Shown one piece after another: positions 20,826-29,518 of a stretch of DNA of 59,903 nucleotides (position 1 is its first letter; every line of letters starts with the position of its first letter). The stretch spans positions 1 through 59,903 of the forward strand of contig JAPOYS010000089.1 of NCBI GenBank assembly GCA_026706455.1, given 5' to 3'. The translations under genes were made by a program, and so were the position numbers. The DNA comes from Chloroflexota bacterium (GTDB lineage Bacteria > Chloroflexota > Anaerolineae > Aggregatilineales > Phototrophicaceae). Under the pieces are notes generated by a model. That model ran no database searches. It was given only the letters and a program-made list of their open reading frames with translations, and was not told where the DNA came from.

Positions 20826-20843
20826 GTAACGTATAGTAACGTA
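20826..20843 (+). promoter_or_regulatory. GTAACGTA direct repeat before importer gene
   Basis: GTAACGTA occurs at 20826-20833 and again at 20836-20843, exactly 10 bases apart, ending at the ribosome site TAGGAGAAC. One-helical-turn spacing suits binding of a regulator to the same DNA face, or may be a chance duplication. Confidence 0.35.
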
Positions 20844-20850
20844 GGAGAAC

Positions 20851-22179
20851 ATGATGAAACTCAAGATTCTTGTGATCATCCTCTGCTTAGTGTTGGTGAC
20901 AGGCGTTGGGGCGCAAGAGGGGGATCGGCCGTATGAAGGCACGACGCTGAACCTTTTCTATTTCCCAATCACCTACATCGTCGGGCTTGAGGAATTGCTG
21001 CCGGAATTTGAAGAAGCGACTGGCATGACGGTCGAATTCGAGTTGCTGGAAGAACAGGCATCGGTGCAGAAGGCGCAGCTTGAGCTCGCCAGCGGCGCCG
21101 GCAATTTTGATGTCGTCGGCATACAGAGCGGCAATATGCCCCTGTACGCCCAAGGCGGCTGGGTGACGCCGATTGAAGACTTCTACGATGGCGAGTATGT
21201 GGATGCGGCTATGCTGAATGTCGATGATTTCGTCGGCTCGACGATGGACGCGCTGGCTTTCGGCGGCACGCAGTATTGCCTGCCCATGTTTGCCGCGACG
21301 ACGATCTTGTATTATCAGATCGACAAGTTTGAAGCGGCTGGCATTGAGGGTCCGCCGGCAACCTACGACGAATTGTTGGCGATTGCGCCGTCGCTGCACA
21401 GCGATGAAGTGCCGATGATCGCGTTGCGCGGCAATCCACCAGCGGCGGCGGGCAACATCTGGATCTTCAACTCCTTCTTCCATGGCGAAGGCGCCAGCTA
21501 TTTCGCTGACTTCCCGGACGACCTCACGCCGACGGTGAATTCACCCGAAGCGATACGGGCGCTGACGAATTTCGTCGCGGTCAAGAACAACTATGGGCCC
21601 GAGGGCGTTGCCGCGTATGTCTACGATGATGTCGTCACGTCCATGCAGCAGGGCACGGTTGTGATGGTCATCGATGGCGCGCCGCTGGCGGGGCGGATTC
21701 TGCATCCCGATCAGTCGAAGGTGGCGGGCAATCTGGGGTTCGCTGTGATGCCGGGCGGCGCCGCGGGACCGAAGCCGGGTTTCGCCGCGCACGGGCTTTG
21801 CGTGGTCGCCAATTCCGACAAGCAGGAAGCGGCGTACAAGTTCGTCGAATGGGCGCTGAGCTTCGACACGATGAAGAAGATTTCGCTGAGCTCGCCACAT
21901 GTGGCGGTATCGCGGAACTCGCTGTGGGAAGACGCGGACTTCATCGCCAAGTACGACTATAACTACGGCGCTGGCTCCTTCATCAAGGCCTATCAAGACA
22001 GCCTGAACGCGGCGCCGGCCGACCATTTCCCGCCCTTCGCCGCCTGGCCGATACTCAGCGAGATCATGGGGCAAGCGGTGCAGGAAGCCGAAATCGGGGT
22101 CAAGACGCCGGAACAGGCGCTCAACGACGCGAACGACTTGATGACTCAATTCCTGGAAGACGAGGGCTATCTCCCCTAA
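20851..22179 (+). CDS. carbohydrate ABC importer binding protein A
   Basis: The 442-residue protein is a family-1 extracellular solute-binding protein. It has a signal peptide (MMKLKILVIILCLVLVTGVGAQ region, first about 22 residues), then LLPEFEEATGMTVEFELL, the domain typical of sugar binders, DVVGIQSGNMPLYAQGGWV, and a ligand-lobe segment TTILYYQIDKFEAAGIEGPP. It is the first gene of an operon with two permeases. GGAG stands just upstream of tandem ATG codons (20851, 20854). The ligand is not known; sulfatases downstream hint at a sulfated glycan or its fragments. Confidence 0.88.
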   Translation: MMKLKILVIILCLVLVTGVGAQEGDRPYEGTTLNLFYFPITYIVGLEELLPEFEEATGMTVEFELLEEQASVQKAQLELASGAGNFDVVGIQSGNMPLYAQGGWVTPIEDFYDGEYVDAAMLNVDDFVGSTMDALAFGGTQYCLPMFAATTILYYQIDKFEAAGIEGPPATYDELLAIAPSLHSDEVPMIALRGNPPAAAGNIWIFNSFFHGEGASYFADFPDDLTPTVNSPEAIRALTNFVAVKNNYGPEGVAAYVYDDVVTSMQQGTVVMVIDGAPLAGRILHPDQSKVAGNLGFAVMPGGAAGPKPGFAAHGLCVVANSDKQEAAYKFVEWALSFDTMKKISLSSPHVAVSRNSLWEDADFIAKYDYNYGAGSFIKAYQDSLNAAPADHFPPFAAWPILSEIMGQAVQEAEIGVKTPEQALNDANDLMTQFLEDEGYLP

Positions 22180-22197
22180 GAACGGGGCGCAAAAGTT

Positions 22198-22238
22198 TGA
22201 CCCTCGAGTTGATTATGATCTCTCGAGGGTCATTTTGA
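22198..22238 (+). terminator. 11-bp stem hairpin between binding protein A and permease
   Basis: TGACCCTCGAG (22198-22208) pairs perfectly with CTCGAGGGTCA (22222-22232), followed by TTTT. It may partly end transcription, so that binding protein is made in excess over permease, and it may guard the upstream mRNA. Confidence 0.8.
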
Positions 22239-22296
22239 ACAGCACCGAGACCCGGCGCCCAGCCCCGCAAGGGCGGTATTATATGAGGATCAAAGT

Positions 22297-23217
22297 GTGT
22301 CGCAGGTAGCCAGCGCTCTCGACCGCGGCAAGGGGCCTGAGGACTACGGGGCGAGTCGCGCGCATTATAAGTATTTGGCGCCGTCGATTGCGCTGCTGGT
22401 GGTGTTGACGATCTTGCCGATGCTGTTCACGCTTTACTTGAGCACGTCGTCGCTGTCCTATACCAGCCCGCGCCCGCCGCGCTACATCGGCTTGCGCAAT
22501 TACGAGCGCCTGCTGGATGACGCGCGCTTCTTGCAGAGCATCCCGGTCAGCCTATTGTTCATAGCCGCGCCGGTCAGCATCCAATTGGCGCTTGGCTTCA
22601 TCGTTGCGGTCGTCATGAACGAGCGGCTGCCCTATATGCGCTGGCTGCGCTTTGTGTTTGTGGCGCCGATGGTCATCCCGCCGATCGCCATGGGCTTGAT
22701 GTGGCGGGTATTGTATACGCCGCATCTCGGCGGCCTCAATTATTTTCTCAGTCTGGTCGGCATTGACGGTCCCGGCTGGCTGACTGAGCCGAATTGGGCT
22801 TTGGTCGCCATCATCATTGTTGCCGTCTGGGGCTGGACGCCCTTTGTCGGTCTCTTCTTCCTGGCGGTCATGCAATCCATTCCCGAGGAGCTGTTCGAGG
22901 CGGGCCTCATCGACGGCGCCACCTGGGTCCAGTCGGTCCGTCACATCACCTTGCCCTTGCTCAGGCCGACCTTCGCTTTCATCGGCATCTTCCGGGTGAT
23001 CGAATCGCTAGGCATCTTCCCGATCATCTATATCGTGACGAATGGTGGACCGGCCAGCGCGACTGAGACTGTCAACTTTTATGGATTCGTCAGCGGTTTC
23101 AACAACCTGCGGGTCGGTTACGCCTCGGCCATCATCGTCGTCTTTTTCCTGATGCTCTTTGTGATTGTCGTGCCGACGATGCGATTCCTGTTGCGAAATG
23201 TGCAAGTGGGCGATTAG
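22297..23217 (+). CDS. carbohydrate ABC importer permease A1 (MalF/UgpA-like)
   Basis: The 306-residue protein has six membrane segments, beginning APSIALLVVLTILPMLFTLYL, and the coupling motif EELFEAGLIDGATWVQSVRHIT, the EAA loop of sugar importers. It starts with GTG at 22297. Its stop lies 3 bases before the second permease. With binding protein A it forms one importer. Confidence 0.88.
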   Translation: MSQVASALDRGKGPEDYGASRAHYKYLAPSIALLVVLTILPMLFTLYLSTSSLSYTSPRPPRYIGLRNYERLLDDARFLQSIPVSLLFIAAPVSIQLALGFIVAVVMNERLPYMRWLRFVFVAPMVIPPIAMGLMWRVLYTPHLGGLNYFLSLVGIDGPGWLTEPNWALVAIIIVAVWGWTPFVGLFFLAVMQSIPEELFEAGLIDGATWVQSVRHITLPLLRPTFAFIGIFRVIESLGIFPIIYIVTNGGPASATETVNFYGFVSGFNNLRVGYASAIIVVFFLMLFVIVVPTMRFLLRNVQVGD

Positions 23218-23220
23218 CTA

Positions 23221-24048
23221 GTGAAGCGCCGTTCTTCAGTCACGACCTTCAGTCTCTATGCGGTTGGCACGCTGTATGGCGCGGCTGTGCTTTTCCCTAT
23301 CGTTTGGATGCTGATGCTGGCGCTGAAGAGCCAACTGGATGCTTTCGCCTATCCGCCCCTGCTCATCTTCGAGCCGACGCTGGAGCACTTCAGCGCCATC
23401 TTCCAGGACGAGGAGTTTCTGGAAGCGATCGGCAACAGCGTCATCATTTCGAGCGGTTCGGTGTTTTTCGCCATGCTCTTCGCCATCCCGGCCACCTTCG
23501 CCCTGACGATTATGCAGGGGCGCGTTCGGCGCAACGCGCTCTTGACGATTCTGCTGATACGCACGGCGCCCGGCATGATTTACCTGCTGCCGTACTTTGT
23601 CGTGTACTCGCGGCTGGGCCTGCTTGATACGCACATGGCGCTGATCATCATCTATCTTATCTTCAACGTGCCGCTGATCATCTGGACGCTGATGCCGGTC
23701 TGGAGCGCCGTGCCGCGGGAATTGCGCGAGTCAGGCATGATTGATGGCGCCAGCTTGTGGCAGATACTGTTCTTGATCGAATTACCCTTGGTGCGCATCG
23801 GCATTATCGCGTCAGGCATCGTGGCATTTCTATTCGCCTGGAATGAATTCTTGTTCGCAGTCGTCATCAGCGCGAACGACACGGTGACGCTGGCTGTCGC
23901 CATCACGCGCTACATGGGTTATGAAGGCACGGAATGGGGCAAGCTGGCGGCGGCCGCCTCGGTCATGATGCTGCCGGGCATCATCTTTGGCTTTCTGATC
24001 CAGCGCTATATGGTCACGGGCTTGACGGCTGGCGCGATCAAGGGCTAG
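23221..24048 (+). CDS. carbohydrate ABC importer permease A2 (MalG/UgpE-like)
   Basis: The 275-residue protein starts with GTG and shows the MalG-type layout: ALKSQLDAFAYPPLLIFEPT after the first membrane segment, the EAA loop RELRESGMIDGASLWQILF, and the family ending VTGLTAGAIKG. No ATPase gene follows; two sulfatase genes do. Confidence 0.88.
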   Translation: MKRRSSVTTFSLYAVGTLYGAAVLFPIVWMLMLALKSQLDAFAYPPLLIFEPTLEHFSAIFQDEEFLEAIGNSVIISSGSVFFAMLFAIPATFALTIMQGRVRRNALLTILLIRTAPGMIYLLPYFVVYSRLGLLDTHMALIIIYLIFNVPLIIWTLMPVWSAVPRELRESGMIDGASLWQILFLIELPLVRIGIIASGIVAFLFAWNEFLFAVVISANDTVTLAVAITRYMGYEGTEWGKLAAAASVMMLPGIIFGFLIQRYMVTGLTAGAIKG

Positions 24049-24094
24049 GCGCAGGGCGAGCGCAAAGGCGGCGTGAAAGGGAGGCGGAATAATT

Positions 24095-25501
24095 ATGACG
24101 AGGAAGCCACCGAATATACTTTGGATTTGCACGGATCAGCAGCGCTATGACACGATTGGGGCCTTGAACAATCCGCAGGTTCATACGCCCAACATTGATA
24201 AACTGGCGGCGAGCGGAGTCGCTTTTGAGCGCGCCTTCTGCCAGAGCCCCATTTGCACGCCCAGCCGCGGCAGCTTCTTGACCGGCATGTATCCCAGCCG
24301 GGTGCATGCCTGCATCAATGGCAACGAGCGCTGGGCGGAAGCGGCGCCGCTGGTGACGGCGCTGCTGGCGGACGCGGGATACGATTGCGCGCTGGCGGGC
24401 AAGCTGCATCTGGCGGGAACCTTCGGCCGCGTCGAGCCGCGCCCGCAACACGATGGGTATCGGCTCTTCCACTGGAGCCACGACCCGGAAGATCAGTGGG
24501 AGTCCGGGCATGCCTACGCCGACTGGATCGCCGAGCAAGGTCGAAATCTGGGCGAACTGAGAAAGTCGCCGCATGAGATCCCGCCGGAGCTGCACCAAAC
24601 GAGCTGGTGCAGCGACCGCGCAATCGATTTCATCGAAGCCGATCACGATGGCAAACCCTGGCTGATGAGCGTCAATATATTTGATCCGCACGAGCCCTTC
24701 GATCCGCCGCAGTCCTATCTGGATCGCTTTGATGTCGGGGCGCTTTCGGGACCGGCATTCCGCGAGAGTGACTTGGCCGCGCAAGCCGCGCTGGCTGATA
24801 TCGATTTTCAGACGCCCTGCCGCCGGCCCGAAGAATTCAATGCCAAATGGATCCAGGCGGCTTATTACGCCATGATCGAGCTGATTGACGACAACGTCGG
24901 CCGCATGTTGGACGCGCTGGAACGCAGCGGGCAGCGCGACAACACCGTCGTCATCTTCATGAGCGACCACGGCGAGATGCTGGGCGACCACGGGCTGCTG
25001 CTCAAGGGCTGCCGATTTTACGAAGGCTTGGCGCGTGTGCCGCTCATCTTGTCTTGGCCCGGGCAGTTTCTTGATGGCGCGCGCCGGCAAGCGCTGGTCG
25101 AATTGATGGATATCGCCCCGACTTTGCTGGAATTGGCCGGGCTGCCCGCGCCTGACCGGATGCAAGGGCGCTCGCTGCTGCCGCTGTTGCGCGATGGGCA
25201 GGCGGCGGACCGCCATCGTGATTTTGTGCGCTGCGAGTATTACGATGCGATCAACGCGCGCTTCAACGAGCGTTTCTCCGGCGCTTACGCCACGATGCTG
25301 CGCGACGAGCGCTTCAAGCTGATCGTCTATCACGGACACGGCATCGGCGAGCTATTCGATCTTGAAGCCGACCCGGATGAATTTGTCAATCTTTGGGACG
25401 AGCGGGCTATGCGCGAGACGAAGATGCGCCTGATGCAGCAAAGCTTTGACGCGCTCGCGCTCGCCACGGATCTGGGAACAGAACCGGTCACGGTGTTCTA
25501 G
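24095..25501 (+). CDS. formylglycine-dependent sulfatase 1
   Basis: The 468-residue protein is a type I sulfatase, which hydrolyses sulfate esters. Metal ligands are in ILWICTDQQRYDT near the N-terminus, and the Cys-type modification motif is SPICTPSRGSFLTG, whose Cys must be oxidised to formylglycine. The second metal site is VVIFMSDHGEMLGDHGLL. No signal peptide is evident, so it likely works in the cytoplasm on imported sugar sulfates. It follows the importer by 46 bases and precedes a second sulfatase by 47 bases, apparently one operon. No maturase gene is in the window. Confidence 0.9.
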   Translation: MTRKPPNILWICTDQQRYDTIGALNNPQVHTPNIDKLAASGVAFERAFCQSPICTPSRGSFLTGMYPSRVHACINGNERWAEAAPLVTALLADAGYDCALAGKLHLAGTFGRVEPRPQHDGYRLFHWSHDPEDQWESGHAYADWIAEQGRNLGELRKSPHEIPPELHQTSWCSDRAIDFIEADHDGKPWLMSVNIFDPHEPFDPPQSYLDRFDVGALSGPAFRESDLAAQAALADIDFQTPCRRPEEFNAKWIQAAYYAMIELIDDNVGRMLDALERSGQRDNTVVIFMSDHGEMLGDHGLLLKGCRFYEGLARVPLILSWPGQFLDGARRQALVELMDIAPTLLELAGLPAPDRMQGRSLLPLLRDGQAADRHRDFVRCEYYDAINARFNERFSGAYATMLRDERFKLIVYHGHGIGELFDLEADPDEFVNLWDERAMRETKMRLMQQSFDALALATDLGTEPVTVF

Positions 25502-25548
25502 AATCGCCGGAGCCAGCAGCCGCGCACGCGCAGAAAGGGACGTCTGAC

Positions 25549-27048
25549 ATGAAAGCGATCATGTTGATGTTCGATACGCTCAACCGGCACATGCTGCCGC
25601 CCTACGGGAATGATTGGGTGCAGGCGCCGAATTTTCAGCGCTTGGCGGAGCGCGCGGCTGTCTTCGATCGCTGCTATGTCGGCAGCATGCCTTGTATGCC
25701 GGCGCGGCGCGAATTGCATACCGGGCGCTATAATTTCCTGCATCGCGGCTGGACGCCCCTGGAGCCCTTTGACGATTCCATGCCGGAGATGCTGAAGAAC
25801 AGCGGCGTCTACACGCACCTGGCGACTGACCATCAGCATTATTGGGAGGATGGCGGCGCCACCTACCACAATCGATACAGCAGTTATGAATTCATTCGCG
25901 GGCAGGAAGGCGATTTTTGGAAGGGGCAGGTCGAGCCCAAGGTGGAGATTCCCTTCAACGCGCGCACGCTTGACGACCCCACTTTCATTGCGGACAGTTG
26001 GAAGCAAGACTGGATCAACCGCAGTTATATGCCGACGCCGGAGACGCAACCGCAAGCGAAGACCTTCAGCGCGGGCTTGGAGTTCATCCGTGACAATTAC
26101 GAGGCTGACGACTGGTATCTGCAGATTGAAACTTTCGACCCGCACGAGCCCTTTTTCAGCCAGCAGGAATTCAAGAATCTCTACCCGAAGATCTTCGACG
26201 AGGCGCCGCCCAGGCTGGCTTTCGACTGGCCCAGCTACAAGCCGCTGACCGAATCCGATCAATATGTCCAGCACATGCGAACTCAATACGCCGCGCTCTT
26301 GAGCATGTGTGATCGGTATCTGGGTCGCGCGCTTGACTTGATGGACGAACTCGAGATGTGGGACGATACAATGCTGATCGTCTGCACCGACCACGGCTTC
26401 TTGCTGGGCGAGCACGACTGGTGGGCGAAGAATCGCCAGCCCTGGTATCAGGAGTTGGCGCATACGCCCCTGTTCATCTGGGATCCGCGCAGCCGCGTCG
26501 CTGGCGAAAGGCGTGACAGTCTGGTTCAGATGATCGACTTGCCGGCGACGCTGCTCGAGTACTTCGGCATTGAGAAGTCGGCTGATATGCAGGGCTTTGC
26601 GCTGCGGGATGCGATTGCGAAGGACGAGCCGGTGCGAGAGGCGGCGCTCTTCGGCATCCACGGCGGTCATGTCAACTGCACGGATGGGCGCTATGTATAC
26701 ATGCGGGCGCCGGACAATCGCGCCAACGAGCCCTTGTACGAATACACGCTGATGCCGCTGCGCATTCGATCGCGCTTTGCCCTGGCGGATCTGCAAGATA
26801 TTCAATTGGCGCCGCCATTCAGCTTTACCAAGGGCTGCCGCACGATGAAGATCCCGGCGCGGGCTTGGCCCGATGCGCATGGCTTTGGCAATTTGTTGTT
26901 TGATGTGCAAGCGGATCCGGGCCAGGAGAATCCGCTGGATGACGCTGAAGTAGAAGCGCTGATGATTAGGCGCATGGTAAGGCTGATGCAGGAGAATGAC
27001 AGCCCGCCGGAACAATTTGAACGGCTGGGATTGCAGGATTATCTGTAG
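25549..27048 (+). CDS. sulfatase-family hydrolase 2 with CMPAR motif
   Basis: The 499-residue protein is a second alkaline-phosphatase/sulfatase-fold enzyme. Its N-terminus MKAIMLMFDTLNRHMLPPYG carries only one of the usual two metal aspartates (FDT in place of DD), and the modification motif is GSMPCMPARRELHTGR, a CXPXR form acceptable to formylglycine-generating enzymes but with Ala at the usual Ser. The second metal site is MLIVCTDHGFLLGEHDWW. A Gln-rich or distinct C-terminal domain follows. It is only distantly like sulfatase 1, so the pair probably acts on different ester positions or one may be a phosphonate or phosphodiester hydrolase. Confidence 0.85.
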   Translation: MKAIMLMFDTLNRHMLPPYGNDWVQAPNFQRLAERAAVFDRCYVGSMPCMPARRELHTGRYNFLHRGWTPLEPFDDSMPEMLKNSGVYTHLATDHQHYWEDGGATYHNRYSSYEFIRGQEGDFWKGQVEPKVEIPFNARTLDDPTFIADSWKQDWINRSYMPTPETQPQAKTFSAGLEFIRDNYEADDWYLQIETFDPHEPFFSQQEFKNLYPKIFDEAPPRLAFDWPSYKPLTESDQYVQHMRTQYAALLSMCDRYLGRALDLMDELEMWDDTMLIVCTDHGFLLGEHDWWAKNRQPWYQELAHTPLFIWDPRSRVAGERRDSLVQMIDLPATLLEYFGIEKSADMQGFALRDAIAKDEPVREAALFGIHGGHVNCTDGRYVYMRAPDNRANEPLYEYTLMPLRIRSRFALADLQDIQLAPPFSFTKGCRTMKIPARAWPDAHGFGNLLFDVQADPGQENPLDDAEVEALMIRRMVRLMQENDSPPEQFERLGLQDYL

Positions 27049-27197
27049 GCGCGGGCGGGCGCTAGCGGCGCCTCGTTGAAGGCCGGTCCCCTACCGGCTG
27101 GCTTGCTTCAAATGTACGCGTTTGCGGCAAGTCTCTACAGCTTTACCACAGAAGTAAAATCAATAAAGTAATGCAAATTTCGCTAAAGCAGCGATTT

Positions 27198-27293
27198 GTA
27201 GGGGCGACAGGCGGGCTGTGTCTACGCGCCCTACCATGTCGCCCAAAACCACAAGTCGCAGCGGCAGCGGGCGACCAGATTGGTCGCCCCTAC
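27198..27293. repeat. dispersed repeat cluster including copy B of the 62-bp exact repeat
   Basis: GTAGGGGCGACAGGCGGGCT begins a first unit (27198-27234). From 27232 to 27293 the DNA is identical to bases 1-62. The 460-base gap 27049-27508 has no gene; it also holds a small hairpin GCCGGT-CCCCT-ACCGGC (27082-27098), an ACCACAGAAG remnant, and the lacI control region. Confidence 0.85.
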
Positions 27294-27413
27294 GAGGCCC
27301 GCTTCTTTCGCATGACTAACTTGGTACTGCTGAGACTGTAAATTGACGGGCGCGTGAGAAAGCCGGGCGCCAACGCGGAAGCGCTGTGTGTCAAGCGCGC
27401 CGGCATGAATTGC

Positions 27414-27486
27414 TTGCGTTGCGCCAGCAAGTATGTTATGCTGGCGATTGATGCTCGAAATCGATTTCGCTGGCGCGCGCCAGCGA
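27414..27486 (+). promoter_or_regulatory. promoter and operator palindromes of the LacI-type regulator
   Basis: TTGCGT (27414-27419) and TATGCT (27437-27442) are spaced 17 bases as a -35/-10 pair. CGCCAGCA and TGCTGGCG form an inverted repeat around the -10 (27422-27446). Just after lie CGAAATCGATTTCG (27456-27469), a perfect 14-base palindrome with the central CG of LacI-family operators, and TCGCTGGCGCGCGCCAGCGA (27467-27486), a perfect 20-base palindrome. The ATG is at 27509. This layout suggests autorepression. Confidence 0.6.
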
Positions 27487-27508
27487 TCGGACGGATGACC
27501 CTGCGCGT

Positions 27509-28534
27509 ATGCCACTGACGATTGAAGACCTTTCTAACCGATTGGGGATTTCCTCTTCGACCGTATCGAAGGCCTTGAATGACCGGCCGGATGTCGCGAG
27601 CGCTACCAAGGCGCGGGTGGTGCGGGCGGCGCGCGAGCTGGGTTATCAGCCGTCGGCGGCGGCGCGCAATCTCCGCCGTCAGCGCACCAACAAGATTGGG
27701 CTGGTCGTGACCTATCCGGTTCAGCGGGTGTCGGATTTCCTTTCCGAGCTCATCCCGGGCATGGCGTCGGTGGCTGAAGGCGCGGAATACAATTTGATTC
27801 TATATACGTCAATGGTCGGCAGCAGCGAGCGCATCAAGAACCTGTGCCGCTCGCGCGAGGTGGACGGCGTCATCATCGCCTGGCCGCCGCGCTTGAGCGA
27901 GACGGTCGCGCTTTCGCAGCTGCTGACGGACGAAGAAATGCCGCATATCTTTTTGCCGCGCCGCCTGCCGCATGAAGGCATCTCGTATGTGGCGGCGGAC
28001 CATGTGCAGGGCGCGCGCTTGCTGACCCAACATCTGATCGCTTTGGGGCATCGGCGTATCGGTTTCGAGCGGTTGCCGGAAGTCTACGAAACCGATTATG
28101 ATCGCCACGCCGGTTACGCCCAGGCGCTGCGTCAGGCGGGCATTCCTTATGATCCGGCGCTGGTCATAGCTGCCGATTCGCAGGACGCCGATTATGACCG
28201 GCGCTCGTTCGCCGCCTTTCAAGCGCTGGATGACGCGCCGAGCGCCGCGCTCTTCTTCACCGATCCGGTGGCGATCAAGGCCTTGTCGCTGGCGAAAGCG
28301 CGCGGCATTCGCGTGCCGCAAGATCTGTCCATCGCTGGCTTCGATGGCATTCTGTCGTCGGGCGTGACTGAGCCGGCGCTGACAACCGTGCGCCAGCCGA
28401 CGTCCAAGATGGGCGAGCTGGCGGTTGAAAGCCTGCTGCGGCTCATCGCGGCCGAGTCCAGCGAAGCGCAGCAGCGCACGCTGCCGGTCGAGCTAATCGC
28501 GCGCGGCTCAACCGGGCAAAACACTGAGGCATAA
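27509..28534 (+). CDS. LacI-family transcriptional regulator
   Basis: The 341-residue protein has a LacI helix-turn-helix (IEDLSNRLGISSSTVSKALN, then RPDVASATKARVVRAARELGYQPSAAARNL split across the hinge) and a periplasmic-binding-protein-like effector domain ending RQPTSKMGELAVESLLRLI. It most likely senses a sugar from the surrounding catabolic genes and represses itself and its targets. Its control region contains two perfect palindromes. It lies between the sulfatases and the PhyH-importer genes, all on the same strand. Confidence 0.9.
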   Translation: MPLTIEDLSNRLGISSSTVSKALNDRPDVASATKARVVRAARELGYQPSAAARNLRRQRTNKIGLVVTYPVQRVSDFLSELIPGMASVAEGAEYNLILYTSMVGSSERIKNLCRSREVDGVIIAWPPRLSETVALSQLLTDEEMPHIFLPRRLPHEGISYVAADHVQGARLLTQHLIALGHRRIGFERLPEVYETDYDRHAGYAQALRQAGIPYDPALVIAADSQDADYDRRSFAAFQALDDAPSAALFFTDPVAIKALSLAKARGIRVPQDLSIAGFDGILSSGVTEPALTTVRQPTSKMGELAVESLLRLIAAESSEAQQRTLPVELIARGSTGQNTEA

Positions 28535-28603
28535 ACGGGGTCGACGCCCGTCGCATCGCCAGGCTGCGGGCTGGTGAAAACTAATATGAAGGGAGAGTTT
28601 ACA

Positions 28604-29431
28604 ATGTCGCTGGTTTCTCAAGAGCAAATCGAGCAATACCACCGCGACGGTTATTTCATTCTGAAATCGGTGATTCCGGACGCGATCGTCGAGGCGCTGC
28701 GAGACGAGTGCATGCGCATCATCGACATCTACGACAAAGAGATGGAAGCCAAGGGCTTAACGAAACTGCGAATCAATCATTACAAGAAGCGCTACTTCGT
28801 CGCCAACCGCAGCCCGGGCAGTCCCATCATGACCGAGTTTCTTTTCGGCGAGCTGATGGCGAATATCTGCCGCGCCACGATTGGCGGTGAAGCCTATCTC
28901 TACAATGAGCAGTACGTGGTCAAAGCGGCCGATACTGATACCAAGTTCGCCTGGCATCAGGATTCGGGTTATGTCGGGCATTATCATAGCGCCTTCCTGT
29001 CTTGCTGGTGCGCGCTGGATGATATGAGCCTCGAGAACGGCACGATTTACATATTGCCCTATAGCCGCGACGGGCGCCAGGACAGCGATGAAATCGCGGA
29101 GCATCCGGAGGAAGCGAGCAGCAATGACAAGGTCGGCTACCACGGCGATGATCCCGGCGATCCGGCCATCGTGCCCAAAGGCAGCATCGTGGTCTTCAGC
29201 AGCCGGACGTTTCATCGCAGCGGCGCCAATATGACCGACCAATATCGGCGCAGCTACCTGGCGCAGTATTCGACCGAGCCGATCATGACGAAAGACGGCA
29301 GCGCGGTGCTGGTGCGCGCCGAGCCGCTGCTGCGGAATGGCGTCCGCATCAATCCCGGCATGGCGGCAGCCGCGTCTTGGGCGCCGCTCATGTCTGGCGG
29401 CGGGCCGGGCGAGGGATCGGGCGCCGATTAA
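28604..29431 (+). CDS. phytanoyl-CoA dioxygenase (PhyH)-family oxygenase
   Basis: The 275-residue protein is an Fe(II)/2-oxoglutarate oxygenase of the PhyH family. The iron ligands are the HxD of FAWHQDSGYVGH (about residue 115) and the distal His in SSRTFHRSGANM, with Arg of YRRSYLAQYS for 2-oxoglutarate. GGGAGAG before 28604 fixes the start. PhyH relatives hydroxylate fatty acyl-CoA, sugars, ectoine and other small molecules; the sugar-importer context favours a modified sugar or osmolyte. It follows LacI by 69 bases. Confidence 0.87.
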   Translation: MSLVSQEQIEQYHRDGYFILKSVIPDAIVEALRDECMRIIDIYDKEMEAKGLTKLRINHYKKRYFVANRSPGSPIMTEFLFGELMANICRATIGGEAYLYNEQYVVKAADTDTKFAWHQDSGYVGHYHSAFLSCWCALDDMSLENGTIYILPYSRDGRQDSDEIAEHPEEASSNDKVGYHGDDPGDPAIVPKGSIVVFSSRTFHRSGANMTDQYRRSYLAQYSTEPIMTKDGSAVLVRAEPLLRNGVRINPGMAAAASWAPLMSGGGPGEGSGAD

Positions 29432-29437
29432 GTTTGG

Positions 29438-29473
29438 AAAAGGTGGCAGACGCTTGAATGAGCGCGCCTTTTT
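29438..29473 (+). terminator. hairpin after the PhyH gene
   Basis: AAAAGGTGGC (29438-29447) faces GCGCCTTTTT (29464-29473) with one G-T pair; an inner CGCT/AGCG stem tightens the loop. The run of T makes it a plausible terminator, separating the PhyH gene from the following importer. Confidence 0.6.
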
Positions 29474-29518
29474 GCATTGTGAGCAAATGTCAAGTTCATT
29501 TAGAAAGAGGAGCAAGTC

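Noticed and set aside
20638-20829. Small 63-codon open frame before importer A
   Set aside because: No ribosome site, no recognisable motif, and it covers the expected promoter region.
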